Assembly (NCBI GenBank): GCA_951813085.1
Contig: OX638348.1
Location: 1,497,627 to 1,561,626 of the forward strand
Origin: an uncultured Opitutaceae bacterium
Lineage (GTDB): Bacteria; Verrucomicrobiota; Verrucomicrobiia; Opitutales; Opitutaceae
DNA length: 64,000 nt
Direction of reading: 5' to 3'
A program made the translations under genes and the position numbers. The notes beneath the pieces were generated by a model, which saw only the letters and a list, made by a program, of their open reading frames with translations, searched no databases and was not told where the DNA came from. Below, in pieces: positions 19,901-28,601 of this stretch. Each line of letters starts with the position of its first letter. Within the stretch, counting starts at the first letter, position 1.

Positions 19901-20102
19901 GACTCGCTCCCCGATATTGCATACTCACCTCGACGGTATCGATCTGGAAAAGCGGGTAGATCTCCTGCCTAATATTTCTAGCAACCACTATCCCAACCAC
20001 AACTACTGCCAGCATGAGCAGATTGGCAGCGACGTGATTGCGGGCAAACCAGGCGATTAGCCCTGTAGCAGAGGTTGTATCATTGTACGGGTTGCGGTCC
20101 AT
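16911..20102 (-). CDS. RND-family multidrug efflux pump, inner-membrane subunit
   Basis: 1063 residues, the usual RND length, with the membrane helix at about 15-40 and the duplicated 6-helix arrangement. The proton-relay pair is in GIVVDDAVVVGEDIF (about residue 407). The porter-domain start SMQYRGASPEEVEQSIILPI and the second-half helices (SLFAIFAIMASFLRS, SLGLGTLASSLVVLILVPVV) are well conserved. It pumps drugs or other amphiphiles out with the adjacent membrane-fusion and outer-membrane subunits. The genes run outer-membrane factor, fusion protein, pump, with a 12-nt gap before this gene. Intact, unlike many of its neighbours. Confidence 0.95.
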   Translation of the reverse strand: MDRNPYNDTTSATGLIAWFARNHVAANLLMLAVVVVGIVVARNIRQEIYPLFQIDTVEVSMQYRGASPEEVEQSIILPIESELRGLELTRRIESTASEGRASVSVEVMPSFDRNRALQEVTAAVARISLFPDEIEPPVVSLGTSRRRGVNYVAVCGDVDERTLYQLAHEMEDGLLAQPEISLVEIDGARRPEILVEVPQAQLRSLDLTLGEIARAIDQSAQDVPAGTMKTTGGDILLKTTERRYFGSEFAEIPIKSSNTGAEIKLGDIASIEDGFEETKREAYYNGKPTVSISVSASENQTPIDVAEAVKRYIEQVTPTLPPSVLVEVRYDRTEDYLERINLLKYNGTIGLLLVLLALGFLLELRVAFWTAIGIPVSILGSLILLPLMDASVNMISVFGFIVTLGIVVDDAVVVGEDIFHKLTQGMSRLDAAVAGVKEMTIPVVFAVSTNIIAFLPLFFVPGESGRFLHVLPAVIIAVFTVSLIEVLLILPSHLAFSRKKAKTNSIFSRFDKKQTSLRIKLDRLMERFYDPVLKTAIRFRYITIAGFVSSLLVLVAYTMSGRVNFTFNPTIENDYIQAELEMPSGTPVERTREVVFQIEEAARRATGKVGEDGIVRNYNISVARRNTNGARVAVKLVPQSQRKITGAGYVDVWRNEVPEIPDMESLFFDYLAGPGGEAAIYIQLAHPDVGTLRQAADELGDMLALYPGVADIRKGFGREMPQINFEIKPAGQALGITARDLGQQIRNAFYGAEALRQPREREELRVMVRLPYEDRKTLSALEGLLIKGANGAEIPINQAAEIIETTAPVRIDRVDGGRVVNVTANVLSNVTNGNKVLTAMEKKELPELLSKFPGLRYSFEGEQRDQREATRSLSIGLTASLFAIFAIMASFLRSYSQSIIVLLTIPWGLAGAVLGHIALGFDLSIYSVLGMIALCGMVVNGGFVLAMTRNRYMRRGLEPIEAIIQAAKRRFRPIFLTAVTTFLGLGPMIFETNEQALFLVPMAISLGLGTLASSLVVLILVPVVFVVSEELQSLRGDNKADAVELEPQPAGAAMRQEMPQQGG

Positions 20103-20114
20103 TTTTCTGCCTTC

Positions 20115-21323
20115 CTATTGATTATTGGAAACGAGTTCGGGGTAAGCGGTGGAGGGTTGGGGCGAGACGTTCATATCCGGCAGCGCTACGCGCAGATCAC
20201 TTACAATCAATTCTTCATCTTTTTCCAGACTATTCGCAATCAGCACGGTTTCTTTCTCCAGCCAAAGCACCTCCGCTTGGATGATCTTCAGCAAGCTGTC
20301 CGATCCGACGACCCAGACTTGATCGCCTTCATGAAGGGCCTCGCGCGGTATTCGCAGAGTATCCTTGAGCTCGCCCGCATTGATTTTCACCTCGACATAG
20401 CTACCTAGAAGCAGCGGGAGCGCATCCTCAGATTCGACAGTAATTCCTAAGGGATCTTCAACCGAAACCATAATCCGAGCCATTCGACCCAGAGGATCTA
20501 AATCGCTCAGCAGCCGAATCACTCGCCCGCTCCACGATGTGGACGATCCCTCACCCGTATCCAAAATCACTTCCGCCTCAGCGCCTAAGCGATCACCGGA
20601 AGGAAACTGGATCCATTTCAAATCGGAAAACGGAAGGGTCACCTGTATCCAAAATTCATCAGTCCCCACCAATTCGCAAATCGTAGTATTCGGTCCCACG
20701 AGTTGCCCTACTTCGACAGATTCCTCTACAACCATCGCATTGAACGGCGATTCGATCACCGTCCTAGTCAGTTGCAGTTCAGCAACCTCAATGTCGTTGG
20801 TCGCCTTTTCCATCAAGGACTCAGCCCGTCGAAGGTGAGGCTCGCGCAACACCAAGGATCGATTAACTTCTTCGGCATCGAGCTCCGCCTGCAATTCATC
20901 CCATTCTCGCTGGGCGATTACTTGCCGACCGCTCTCCACCTCTCTCTCAAAACGAGCTTGCTCCAAGTTCGACTTCACCTCTGCCAACGCCAACTCGTAG
21001 TCCTTCGGGTCGATTCGAATCAGCTCCTCGCCTTCCTTCACTCGGCCTCCCAGAGTCATCGAAGCGCTTTGCTGTATCACTTGTCCGGATACTTGTGGAC
21101 GAATTGATACTTTTCGAGAAGGGATTACACTTCCAAATGCGCTCACTGATACAGAACGGGCTTCCGGCTTTATGCGAATCGTCTGTACGATTCTTGCTGA
21201 ACTGGATTTATCTTCCGGCAAGGTCTCAGGCCCCGTCGAAAGCAATAAAGCGCTCAAGCCTCCACCGACAATGAGTATGACGATTATAATGACGAACGTG
21301 CCAAACAGGGATTTCTTATTCAT
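20115..21323 (-). CDS. RND efflux periplasmic adaptor (membrane fusion protein)
   Basis: 402 residues. An N-terminal membrane anchor (IIVILIVGGGLSALLLS) is followed by a lipoyl/biotinyl half-motif (RPQVSGQVIQQSASMTLGGRV), a helical hairpin (about residues 110-195), the second lipoyl half (TVIESPFNAMVVEESVEVGQ) and the beta-barrel and membrane-proximal domains. This is the HlyD/AcrA architecture. It bridges the inner-membrane pump to the outer-membrane channel. The start codon overlaps the end of the outer-membrane factor gene by 8 nt, implying coupled translation. Confidence 0.93.
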   Translation of the reverse strand: MNKKSLFGTFVIIIVILIVGGGLSALLLSTGPETLPEDKSSSARIVQTIRIKPEARSVSVSAFGSVIPSRKVSIRPQVSGQVIQQSASMTLGGRVKEGEELIRIDPKDYELALAEVKSNLEQARFEREVESGRQVIAQREWDELQAELDAEEVNRSLVLREPHLRRAESLMEKATNDIEVAELQLTRTVIESPFNAMVVEESVEVGQLVGPNTTICELVGTDEFWIQVTLPFSDLKWIQFPSGDRLGAEAEVILDTGEGSSTSWSGRVIRLLSDLDPLGRMARIMVSVEDPLGITVESEDALPLLLGSYVEVKINAGELKDTLRIPREALHEGDQVWVVGSDSLLKIIQAEVLWLEKETVLIANSLEKDEELIVSDLRVALPDMNVSPQPSTAYPELVSNNQ

Positions 21324-22743
21324 TTAGAGAGGTGACAATTGTTGAGGAATCTTGATCGAGCACTGAACCACCCAATGCCCGGTGAAGCGCGATCCGCGAA
21401 CTAAGCGTATCTTTTTGGCTGCTGACGACATCGCGCTCCAGGACCTGTACAATATTTAGAGAAGTAAACACAGGCAGATAATCGGTTAGACCTTGGCTGA
21501 ATCGATCGCGCGATTCCTCCAGCAGGAGTCGAGCGGTATCCAACTGCTTTTCCACCAACACCTGCCGCTCTTCGAGCTTTCGACCAAGCAGAAGAGCAGA
21601 TTCCACTTCAACCAATGCGGCAAGAAAACGATCGGTGTAGTCTGCCATCGCTTCCTCAAGTCGGGCCTTTTGACGCCTAACTTCCGCTCGCCGTTCGCCG
21701 GCGGCGAATAGTGGAGCCGCCAGCGATCCGAACGCCGATTTTATCGCATCGCCCAACTCAGGGTCGCCTCTCCAATCAACGCCACCCCCAATTCGTATCG
21801 AAGGCAGCTGTTCCGCCAACGCAACGCCCACGTCATGATCAATGGCGAGCACGCGAAGCTGAGCCGCCTTCAAGTCGGCCCGACGCTGAAGCAACGCCGC
21901 CGGAATCCCTACGTCGGGCAATGGAGGCAGCTCGCGAAGACTTGAATTCAAAATTTCACTACCTGTTCCAGGTATTTGACCGAGTAGCGCGTCCAAGGAA
22001 TATTGGAGCTGCCCGATTCGCGCTTCCACTTCCGGTACGCGCGCTTTCGTTTCGTCGAGCTGCTCGCGCTGCTGAAGCACTGCGACCACCGACGATTGCC
22101 CTTGCCCAAAACGGAGGCGGGTCAATTTAAGAAGCGATTCATTGATATCGATTTGCGCCCGTATCACTTCGAGTTGCCGGCGCTGCTCCTTGATGTCGAA
22201 ATAACGGTCTGCGATAGCGCTGGAAAGCAGCAAGCGGGCATCCATCCAATCCTGAAACGTGGCTTGTTCCTGTAGAGCCCGGGCTCGCTTCGAAGAAGAC
22301 AAGCGTCCGAAAAAATCAATCTCCCAACCCAGCAACGCTCCAAGTCGAACGGTTTCCTCGCGATCTCGCCGCGCCGGAGCCACAATTTCACCATCCCATT
22401 CATACTCGTCCCTAGCCGTCACATCTAGAGTGGGAAAAAGTCGAGCGCCCGCTTGATGAGCCAGTGCGGATGCCTGCTCTATGCGCGCTGCAAATGCTTG
22501 CAGATCAAAGCTGGAATTCAGTCCCTTATCAATGAGCTCGTTCAGAACCGGATCCCCAAACGATTCCCACCACCGTCCATCCTCAGGAATGGCCGCCCCT
22601 TGAGAGGCATGATACTCCTGGTACGAAGGAAGGGCAGATACCTCAGGGGTCGCTCTTTCTTCGCGAACTTTGTGAAGGGCGCACCCACTCGCAAGGAAGC
22701 AAACGGCTATCGCCAGATACCCCGGGGTAGAAAGAGACTTCAT
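21316..22743 (-). CDS. Outer-membrane efflux lipoprotein (NodT/TolC family)
   Basis: I chose the ATG at 22743 because it starts a lipoprotein signal (MKSLSTPGYLAIAVCFLASGC). About 475 residues. Typical NodT features are GRWWESFGDPVLNELIDKGL near the N-terminus, long helical repeats (QASALAHQAGARLFPTLDVT, RARALQEQATFQDW), and the second half PDVGIPAALLQRRADLKAAQ. It forms the trimeric outer-membrane duct for the RND system encoded downstream. First gene of the efflux operon; the 180-nt region upstream is shared with the divergent ceramidase-like gene. Confidence 0.93.
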   Translation of the reverse strand: MKSLSTPGYLAIAVCFLASGCALHKVREERATPEVSALPSYQEYHASQGAAIPEDGRWWESFGDPVLNELIDKGLNSSFDLQAFAARIEQASALAHQAGARLFPTLDVTARDEYEWDGEIVAPARRDREETVRLGALLGWEIDFFGRLSSSKRARALQEQATFQDWMDARLLLSSAIADRYFDIKEQRRQLEVIRAQIDINESLLKLTRLRFGQGQSSVVAVLQQREQLDETKARVPEVEARIGQLQYSLDALLGQIPGTGSEILNSSLRELPPLPDVGIPAALLQRRADLKAAQLRVLAIDHDVGVALAEQLPSIRIGGGVDWRGDPELGDAIKSAFGSLAAPLFAAGERRAEVRRQKARLEEAMADYTDRFLAALVEVESALLLGRKLEERQVLVEKQLDTARLLLEESRDRFSQGLTDYLPVFTSLNIVQVLERDVVSSQKDTLSSRIALHRALGGSVLDQDSSTIVTSLNE

Positions 22744-22923
22744 TACGTACCAATTCAATTCGAAAAGAATTACCGTCAAGGCAATTGATATGGACGCGTT
22801 TAGAGAAACCCGGCAACATCGGGCCTACTATGGGAACCCATAAATAGTGAGCTTAGGGTTCGACGCGATACGCGAGACACTCCTACCCTTCAATTCCCAA
22901 TAGCAACTCCCACTATCAACAAG

Positions 22924-25900
22924 ATGCGTCCTATATCGATACTGATGGCCACAGGCATCCTCTGCGGACTAATCGGGATTGTTACCAGCGCTCAATCAGC
23001 GAAGAAAGATTTCAGGGGTTCCGAAGGCAGTCTAAAAGTCGGCGTTTCGAAGATAGATATCACGCCAGAGAGGTCTATTCGCCTAAGCGGCTACGGAGGA
23101 CGCAGCGAGCCTTCCAACGGCGTGGCAGGCAAACTTTGGGCTAAGGCGCTTGCTATTGGGGAAGGAGACGACCTCGCGATAGTCGTGACGCTCGATCTCA
23201 TCGGAGTTCCCTCATGGCTCAAAACGTCAGTCGTCGAAGCCCCCTGGGAATGCCAGAATCCAAGATCGCGCTCTGCGCCACTCATACCCATTCCGGGCCT
23301 CACTTGAAAAAGGTTCTGGATCCTATTTTCATGGCCGATTTTCCGCCTGACCACTGGCAAGCTATAGAGGCGTATTCCGAAAAGCTGACTGAAGATGTAA
23401 TCTCCGTTTGCAGGCAAGCGATCAATAACCGGAGCCCTGGCCTTCTCTCGTGGGGCCAAGGCAAAGTCGGATTCGCTCGCAACCGTCGCGTTATCGAGAA
23501 TGGAAAATGGACGGGTTTTGGCGTTCAGCCTGACGGAGCCGTCGATCATTCGCTTCCGGTGCTAAAGGTAAGCGACCACGAGGGTAATCAGATCGCGGTA
23601 CTAGCTAGCTACGCCTGCCATTGCACCACTTTGGGCGGTAGCTTCAATCAAGTGCATGGTGACTGGGCAGGTGCCGCGCAGCGCATCATCGAAGAGGAAA
23701 ACTCCGGAATAACAGCCATGATTGCCATCGGCTGCGGCGCAGACGCCAATCCTTTTCCACGCGGTAATTTCGAAAACGTAATCGAGAACGCGACCCAACT
23801 AGCTAGGGAAGTCGATCGATTGCTCGCGCAAGATTTGAAACCTCTTAAGCGGGCGACGACGACCCAAATTGACCACATCGAGCTGCCGCTTGATCCCCTG
23901 CCGGAGCGATCATTTTGGGAAACGGAAATCGCCTCGGAGTCTAGGACCGCCTACTACGCTAGAAAAATCCTTGAGCGAATGGACGCAGGTGAAGCGTTGC
24001 CACGATCCATCGAATACCCGATTCAAACTTGGACGTTTGGAGACGACCTCGCTATCGTCTTTCTCGCGGGCGAGGTCGTGGTCGACTATGCTCTCAAAAT
24101 TAAAGAACGAATCGACGCCAATCGAGTTTGGGTGAACGCCTACGCGAATGCGTCTCCATCCTACATTCCTTCTAGGAAAATGTATGATGAAGGCGGATAC
24201 GAGGTAGATCGATCCATGTACTACTACGATAAACCCGTTAGATTGGGACCGGACACGGAGGATCTCGTTCTGGACGAAGTAATTCAGCAGCTTCCCAGAT
24301 CATACTACTCGGAAACTACACTACGAGCGCTGCCTGCACCCATCGCCAAAGAAAACGCCCTGTCAACCTTTCAAGTTCACCCCGACCTTGAGATTGAAAT
24401 GGTCGCATCCGAACCGCTCATTGCGGATCCTATTGACATCGCCTAGGACATCCACGGGCGAATGTGGGTCGTAGAAATGAGCGACTACCCTCTAGGTATC
24501 GAGGGTAAAGAGAAGGCAGGCGGCCGCGTACGCTTCTTGGAAGATTCGAATGACGATGGCGTATATGATACATCAACGGTATTTCTCGAAGATATTCCAT
24601 TTCCAACTTCAGTGTATCCATACAATGGAGGAACTCTAATCGTCTCTCCTCCAGACATACTCTTTGCTCGCGATGCGGTCGGCGATGGTAGGGCTGACGA
24701 ATTCTCCGTTCTTTATACAGGTCTTGCCCAAGGGAACGAGCAACACCTAGCGAACGGGATGAACTGGGGGCTCGATGGCTGGATATACCTCGCAAACGGT
24801 GACAGTGGCGGACAGGTCCGTTCCACTCAAACGAATGCGCAGGTAGATATTAGCGGTCGCGACTTTCGCATTCGACCGGAAACGGGCGAAATTGAGTCGA
24901 TCGCTGGACGGTCCCAATTCGGAAGAAATCGGGACTCTTTAGGAAATTGGTTTGGAAACAGCAACTCCTGGCCCGGCTGGCACTTTGCCCTCGACTCGAG
25001 CTATCTACAACGAAATCCGCACGTGCGCTATGCTGACAGCAGAGTCCACCTTCCTGCTCCATCAGAAGAAGGGCGGGTTTTTCCGACCAGCAAAACCTTG
25101 AGCCGATTCAATGACTATGAGCGCTCGAATCGATTCACTTCCGCCTGCGGATTCATGATTTACGATGACAGCGCCTTGGGGCGCGAATTTATAGGAAATT
25201 CCTTTGTCTCAGAGCCCGTGCACAATCTCGTATCACGAGCCTTGATCCACCCGGATGGCGCCACATTCCGAAGCGAACGAGCAGCGATTGATACAAATTC
25301 AGAATTTCTCAGCTCTACCGGCAACTGGTTTAGACCCGCCGCCATTCGAAGCGGGCCCGATGGAGCGATCTACATCGTCGACATGTATCGTTTCGCGATC
25401 GAGCATCCACAGTGAATTCCAGACGACTGGCAACGTAAGCTCAACCTGCGCGATGGACATGACAAGGGACGCATTTACCGTGTATCCCAAAAAGGACGGC
25501 CTGAAAAACCATACCCGGCAATCGACACAGAGGACACCGATACACTCATTGCTGCCCTAAATTCGGACATTCGTTGGCGACGCGACATCGCCCAGCAGTA
25601 TCTCCTCAAACTAGAAGATTCAGATGTTACTCCACGAATTCGCGCTATCGCTACGAGCTCGCGGTCCCAAAAATCTCGCATTCAAGCTCTGTGGACTCTG
25701 CATCTAAAAAGCGCGTTGACGACCTCCGACTTGCTCACAGCGCTAGACGATCCAGATTCAGCTGTCAGAGTTCATGCCATTCGATTGAGCGACCCTCAAA
25801 TTCATTTCGAGCCTATTCTCGAAAAGATCGTCGAACGAACCCGCGACAGCGATGAAAAGTCACGGATGCAAGCGATCTACACGCTCGGAGAATCTTCTGA

Positions 25901-27566
25901 CAAATGCGCCGCCACCGCCTTGGGCAAATCCGCTGCGCGAGAAGGCAAGGACCGTCTCTTCGCATCCGCAGCGCTCAGTTCGATCATCCCACATCAAGAA
26001 ATAGTCGTTTCTCATATCAGTGGCGCAGTTGTCGATCCAGACTATCAATTCCTCCTCGATGGAATCGCCAGCACGGCATTCGCCACTGGAAGCTCGGCCA
26101 CCGCCAGCAAGATCCTCAAAGCAATTCTTGAGAAACATGGCGAAAGATCCATGGAAGACTGCTTGAATGCCTATCGCGTATTCAAGAACGCGCAGAATCG
26201 AATTAACCTCAGCAACCCCGAGGCCTTGTCGCTCGATTCAGCCGTAGTAAAAAAAGAAGTCGGATTCTTCGAAATTATTCGAGCTATTGTCGAGAACCCC
26301 TCTGCATCGCCTCAATCCCGGATACTTGCCATGCGGGCTCGCGCGCTAAGTCCAATCGAAAATCCAACGAGCATAGCCGACCTCGCATTGAAGACCCTAA
26401 CTCCTGGCAACCCTTTAGACCTTCAACGAGCCGCCGTAGATTGCGCCGCGCAGATCCTGCAATCGGAAGCTCCTTATAAGCTTCTGGAAACCTGGAGCCA
26501 TACTTCTCCTCAGATACGTAACAAAATATTAGATACGCTTTTCTCTAGAGGCAACTGGACTAAGGAACTCGCAAAGTTCGCGTCACAGCAGTCGGATATC
26601 GCTAAGGCGCTAAACGCGTCTCAACGCAATTTGCTTATCCGTCATCGAGATCCAGAAATAAGAGAATTGTCGGAGTCGATCTTCAGCGGGCTGAACGATA
26701 GCGATCGACAAGCGGCGATTCAGGCGTATCAGCCGGCGCTGCAGATAGCAGGAGATGCTAATTCTGGTCGAGAACGCTTTGTCGGACTTTGCGCCACTTG
26801 CCATGAACTTAACGGTATTGGGGTACCAGTTGGGCCCGACATCGCAGCGCTCTCCAACAAGAGCCCTTCGTTCCTGCTCGAAGCGATCATCGACCCGAAT
26901 CGGGCGGTCGAAAGCAAGTTCCATCAATTTGTTGCGACGACTCGCAGCGGCGAAACCGCAGTCGGGATCCTTTCCGAAGAATCCCTAAATAGCGTTACGC
27001 TCACCACAATTGGCGGAGAGAACATTTCGATCCCTCGAACAGAAATACTATCAATGGAGAGCAGCGCTCAATCTCTCATGCCCGATGGACTGGAATCCGA
27101 GCTAAGCCACCAAGAAATGGCGGACCTGATCGCTTTCCTAACACAATCCAACACACATCCTCAGATCCGGATGAACGCGAGCGGCGAATTGTCCTTGCTC
27201 GCTCAGTTCGGACAAATCTCCGGCCAATCCGCTTACTATAATATAAAGACTGAAGCCATCGAGTGGATACAACCTGGCGACATGATTGAATGGACCGCCT
27301 ACGATCTCGAACCCGGATACTATGACACCTTCGGAAACGCTGGGCTAAAGGACCCTCACGAAGGCAGGCCTTTCACGCTGCATATGAATGAGCGGTTCGT
27401 GACTGGAGCCGTTCCCTATTCGCGTAACATGAATCAGTTTAGGAAGCGAAAATTTGGCGCCATCAAGATTGATGAGCCTATAGCAAAAGCGGTATTTCGA
27501 CTAGAGCATTCTATCGATAGAGCGGAATTCGCCCTGAAGGAACTGAGATTAATTCGCGTAGAGTAG
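22924..27566 (+). pseudogene. Ceramidase-like hydrolase fused to a membrane-bound dehydrogenase, HEAT-like repeats and a cytochrome c domain; one frameshift, two nonsense codons
   Basis: One open reading plan of about 1,548 codons. N-terminal signal, then a neutral-ceramidase-like domain: KVGVSKIDITPERSIRLSGY, CATHTHSGPH, AIGCGADANPFPRGN. The frame shifts once near 23215-23235 (between SWLKT and NVSRR). At 24444 a TAG interrupts PLIADPIDIA*DIHGRMWVVEM, and at 25413 a TGA interrupts EHPQ*IPDDW; in this family both positions are usually Trp. The middle is the PVC membrane-bound dehydrogenase domain (NGMNWGLDGWIYLANGD), then helical repeats, then a heme site CATCH in GLCATCHELNGIGVPVGPD, then a C-terminal beta domain. 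If functional it would be a secreted multi-domain enzyme. All segments after the frameshift share one frame, which argues for one ancestral gene. Confidence 0.8.
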
Positions 27567-27599
27567 ACCGAAGTCTCCTCCTGACAGGTTGCCCTTGGG

Positions 27600-28388
27600 T
27601 CAATCCCCGTCGATCAGCCTGCCAATCCCCCCGAGCACTGATCCTTCGCCCTTGGACGCGCCACCTTGGGAAGGCGCGCTTTGGATGACTCGATCCGCAA
27701 GCCTGGAGAATGGCAGGCTCTGCAAATAGACGACCCCTGTCCCTCTCAAGGTGGCTAAGAACATCCCTTCACCACCAAAAAACATTGATTTCAGGTTTCC
27801 TGCCAGCTGGATATCGTAGTCGATGCTGGGAGAAAATCCAACGATGCAGCCGGTATCGACTCGCAACGCCTCCCCTCTCAGCTCACGTCGAATAACGGTG
27901 CCACCTGCATGCAGGAAAGCCATACCATCCCCTTGCAGCTTCTCTAGAATGAACCCTTCTCCTCCGAAGAAACCGGCACCCATTCGCTTGTTGAAAGCGA
28001 TGCTCACTTTCGTACCGAGCGCCGCGCAAAGAAAGGCATCTTTCTGGCAAAGCACTTCTCCCCCAATCTCATCCAGATCGATGGGGACTATCTTTCCAGG
28101 ATAGGGCGCAGCGAACGTCACCCTGCGCTTCTCGTATCCATTATTCGTGAAGTGAACGAGGAAAAGCGATTCCGCTGTAAGCACGCGCTTTCCGACATCG
28201 AGCAGTTTCCCAAAGACGCCCTTGTCCGGTTCCGAACCATCTCCCATCTTCGCTTCGAAAGAGATGTCCTCTTCCATCCAATTCATCGAACCCGCCTCCG
28301 CAACCACCGTCTCTTGTGGGTCCAGCTCCACCTCCACCATCTGCATGTCATCGCCATGCGTCTCATAATCAATTTCGTGCGATCTCAT
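27600..28388 (-). CDS. AIM24/TIGR00266-family protein
   Basis: 262 residues. Family hallmarks are present: an N-terminal [20 protein letters not shown], two GEG-type repeats ([20 protein letters not shown] and [20 protein letters not shown]), and [20 protein letters not shown] between them. These tubby-like beta-barrel proteins occur widely in bacteria and in yeast mitochondria (AIM24) without a settled biochemical role. It lies convergent with the ceramidase fusion gene, 34 nt apart. No lesion. Function unknown. Confidence 0.88.
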   Translation of the reverse strand: MRSHEIDYETHGDDMQMVEVELDPQETVVAEAGSMNWMEEDISFEAKMGDGSEPDKGVFGKLLDVGKRVLTAESLFLVHFTNNGYEKRRVTFAAPYPGKIVPIDLDEIGGEVLCQKDAFLCAALGTKVSIAFNKRMGAGFFGGEGFILEKLQGDGMAFLHAGGTVIRRELRGEALRVDTGCIVGFSPSIDYDIQLAGNLKSMFFGGEGMFLATLRGTGVVYLQSLPFSRLADRVIQSAPSQGGASKGEGSVLGGIGRLIDGD

Positions 28389-28601
28389 AGTCTATCCAGT
28401 AGATAACCTAGACCGAGCATCCCTCAATAAAGAAACCCTATTCCGCGGCTAGTTTAGCGATTGTTTCATTCTCGTCGCTTCAATTGATTAAAAATCAAAT
28501 CCGTGTCCAGATCCAATGGTGGCAATAGGACAGGTCTGGAGCATTTGCGACAAGTCGAGATAAAACGATATCAGAAATCGTATGAATTCAATTGCGCCGA
28601 A

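Noticed and set aside
28487-28500. TTGATTaaaAATCAA palindrome as terminator of the DUF5916 gene
   Set aside because: Short AT-only stem and the distance of about 100 bases from the stop codon make it unconvincing.
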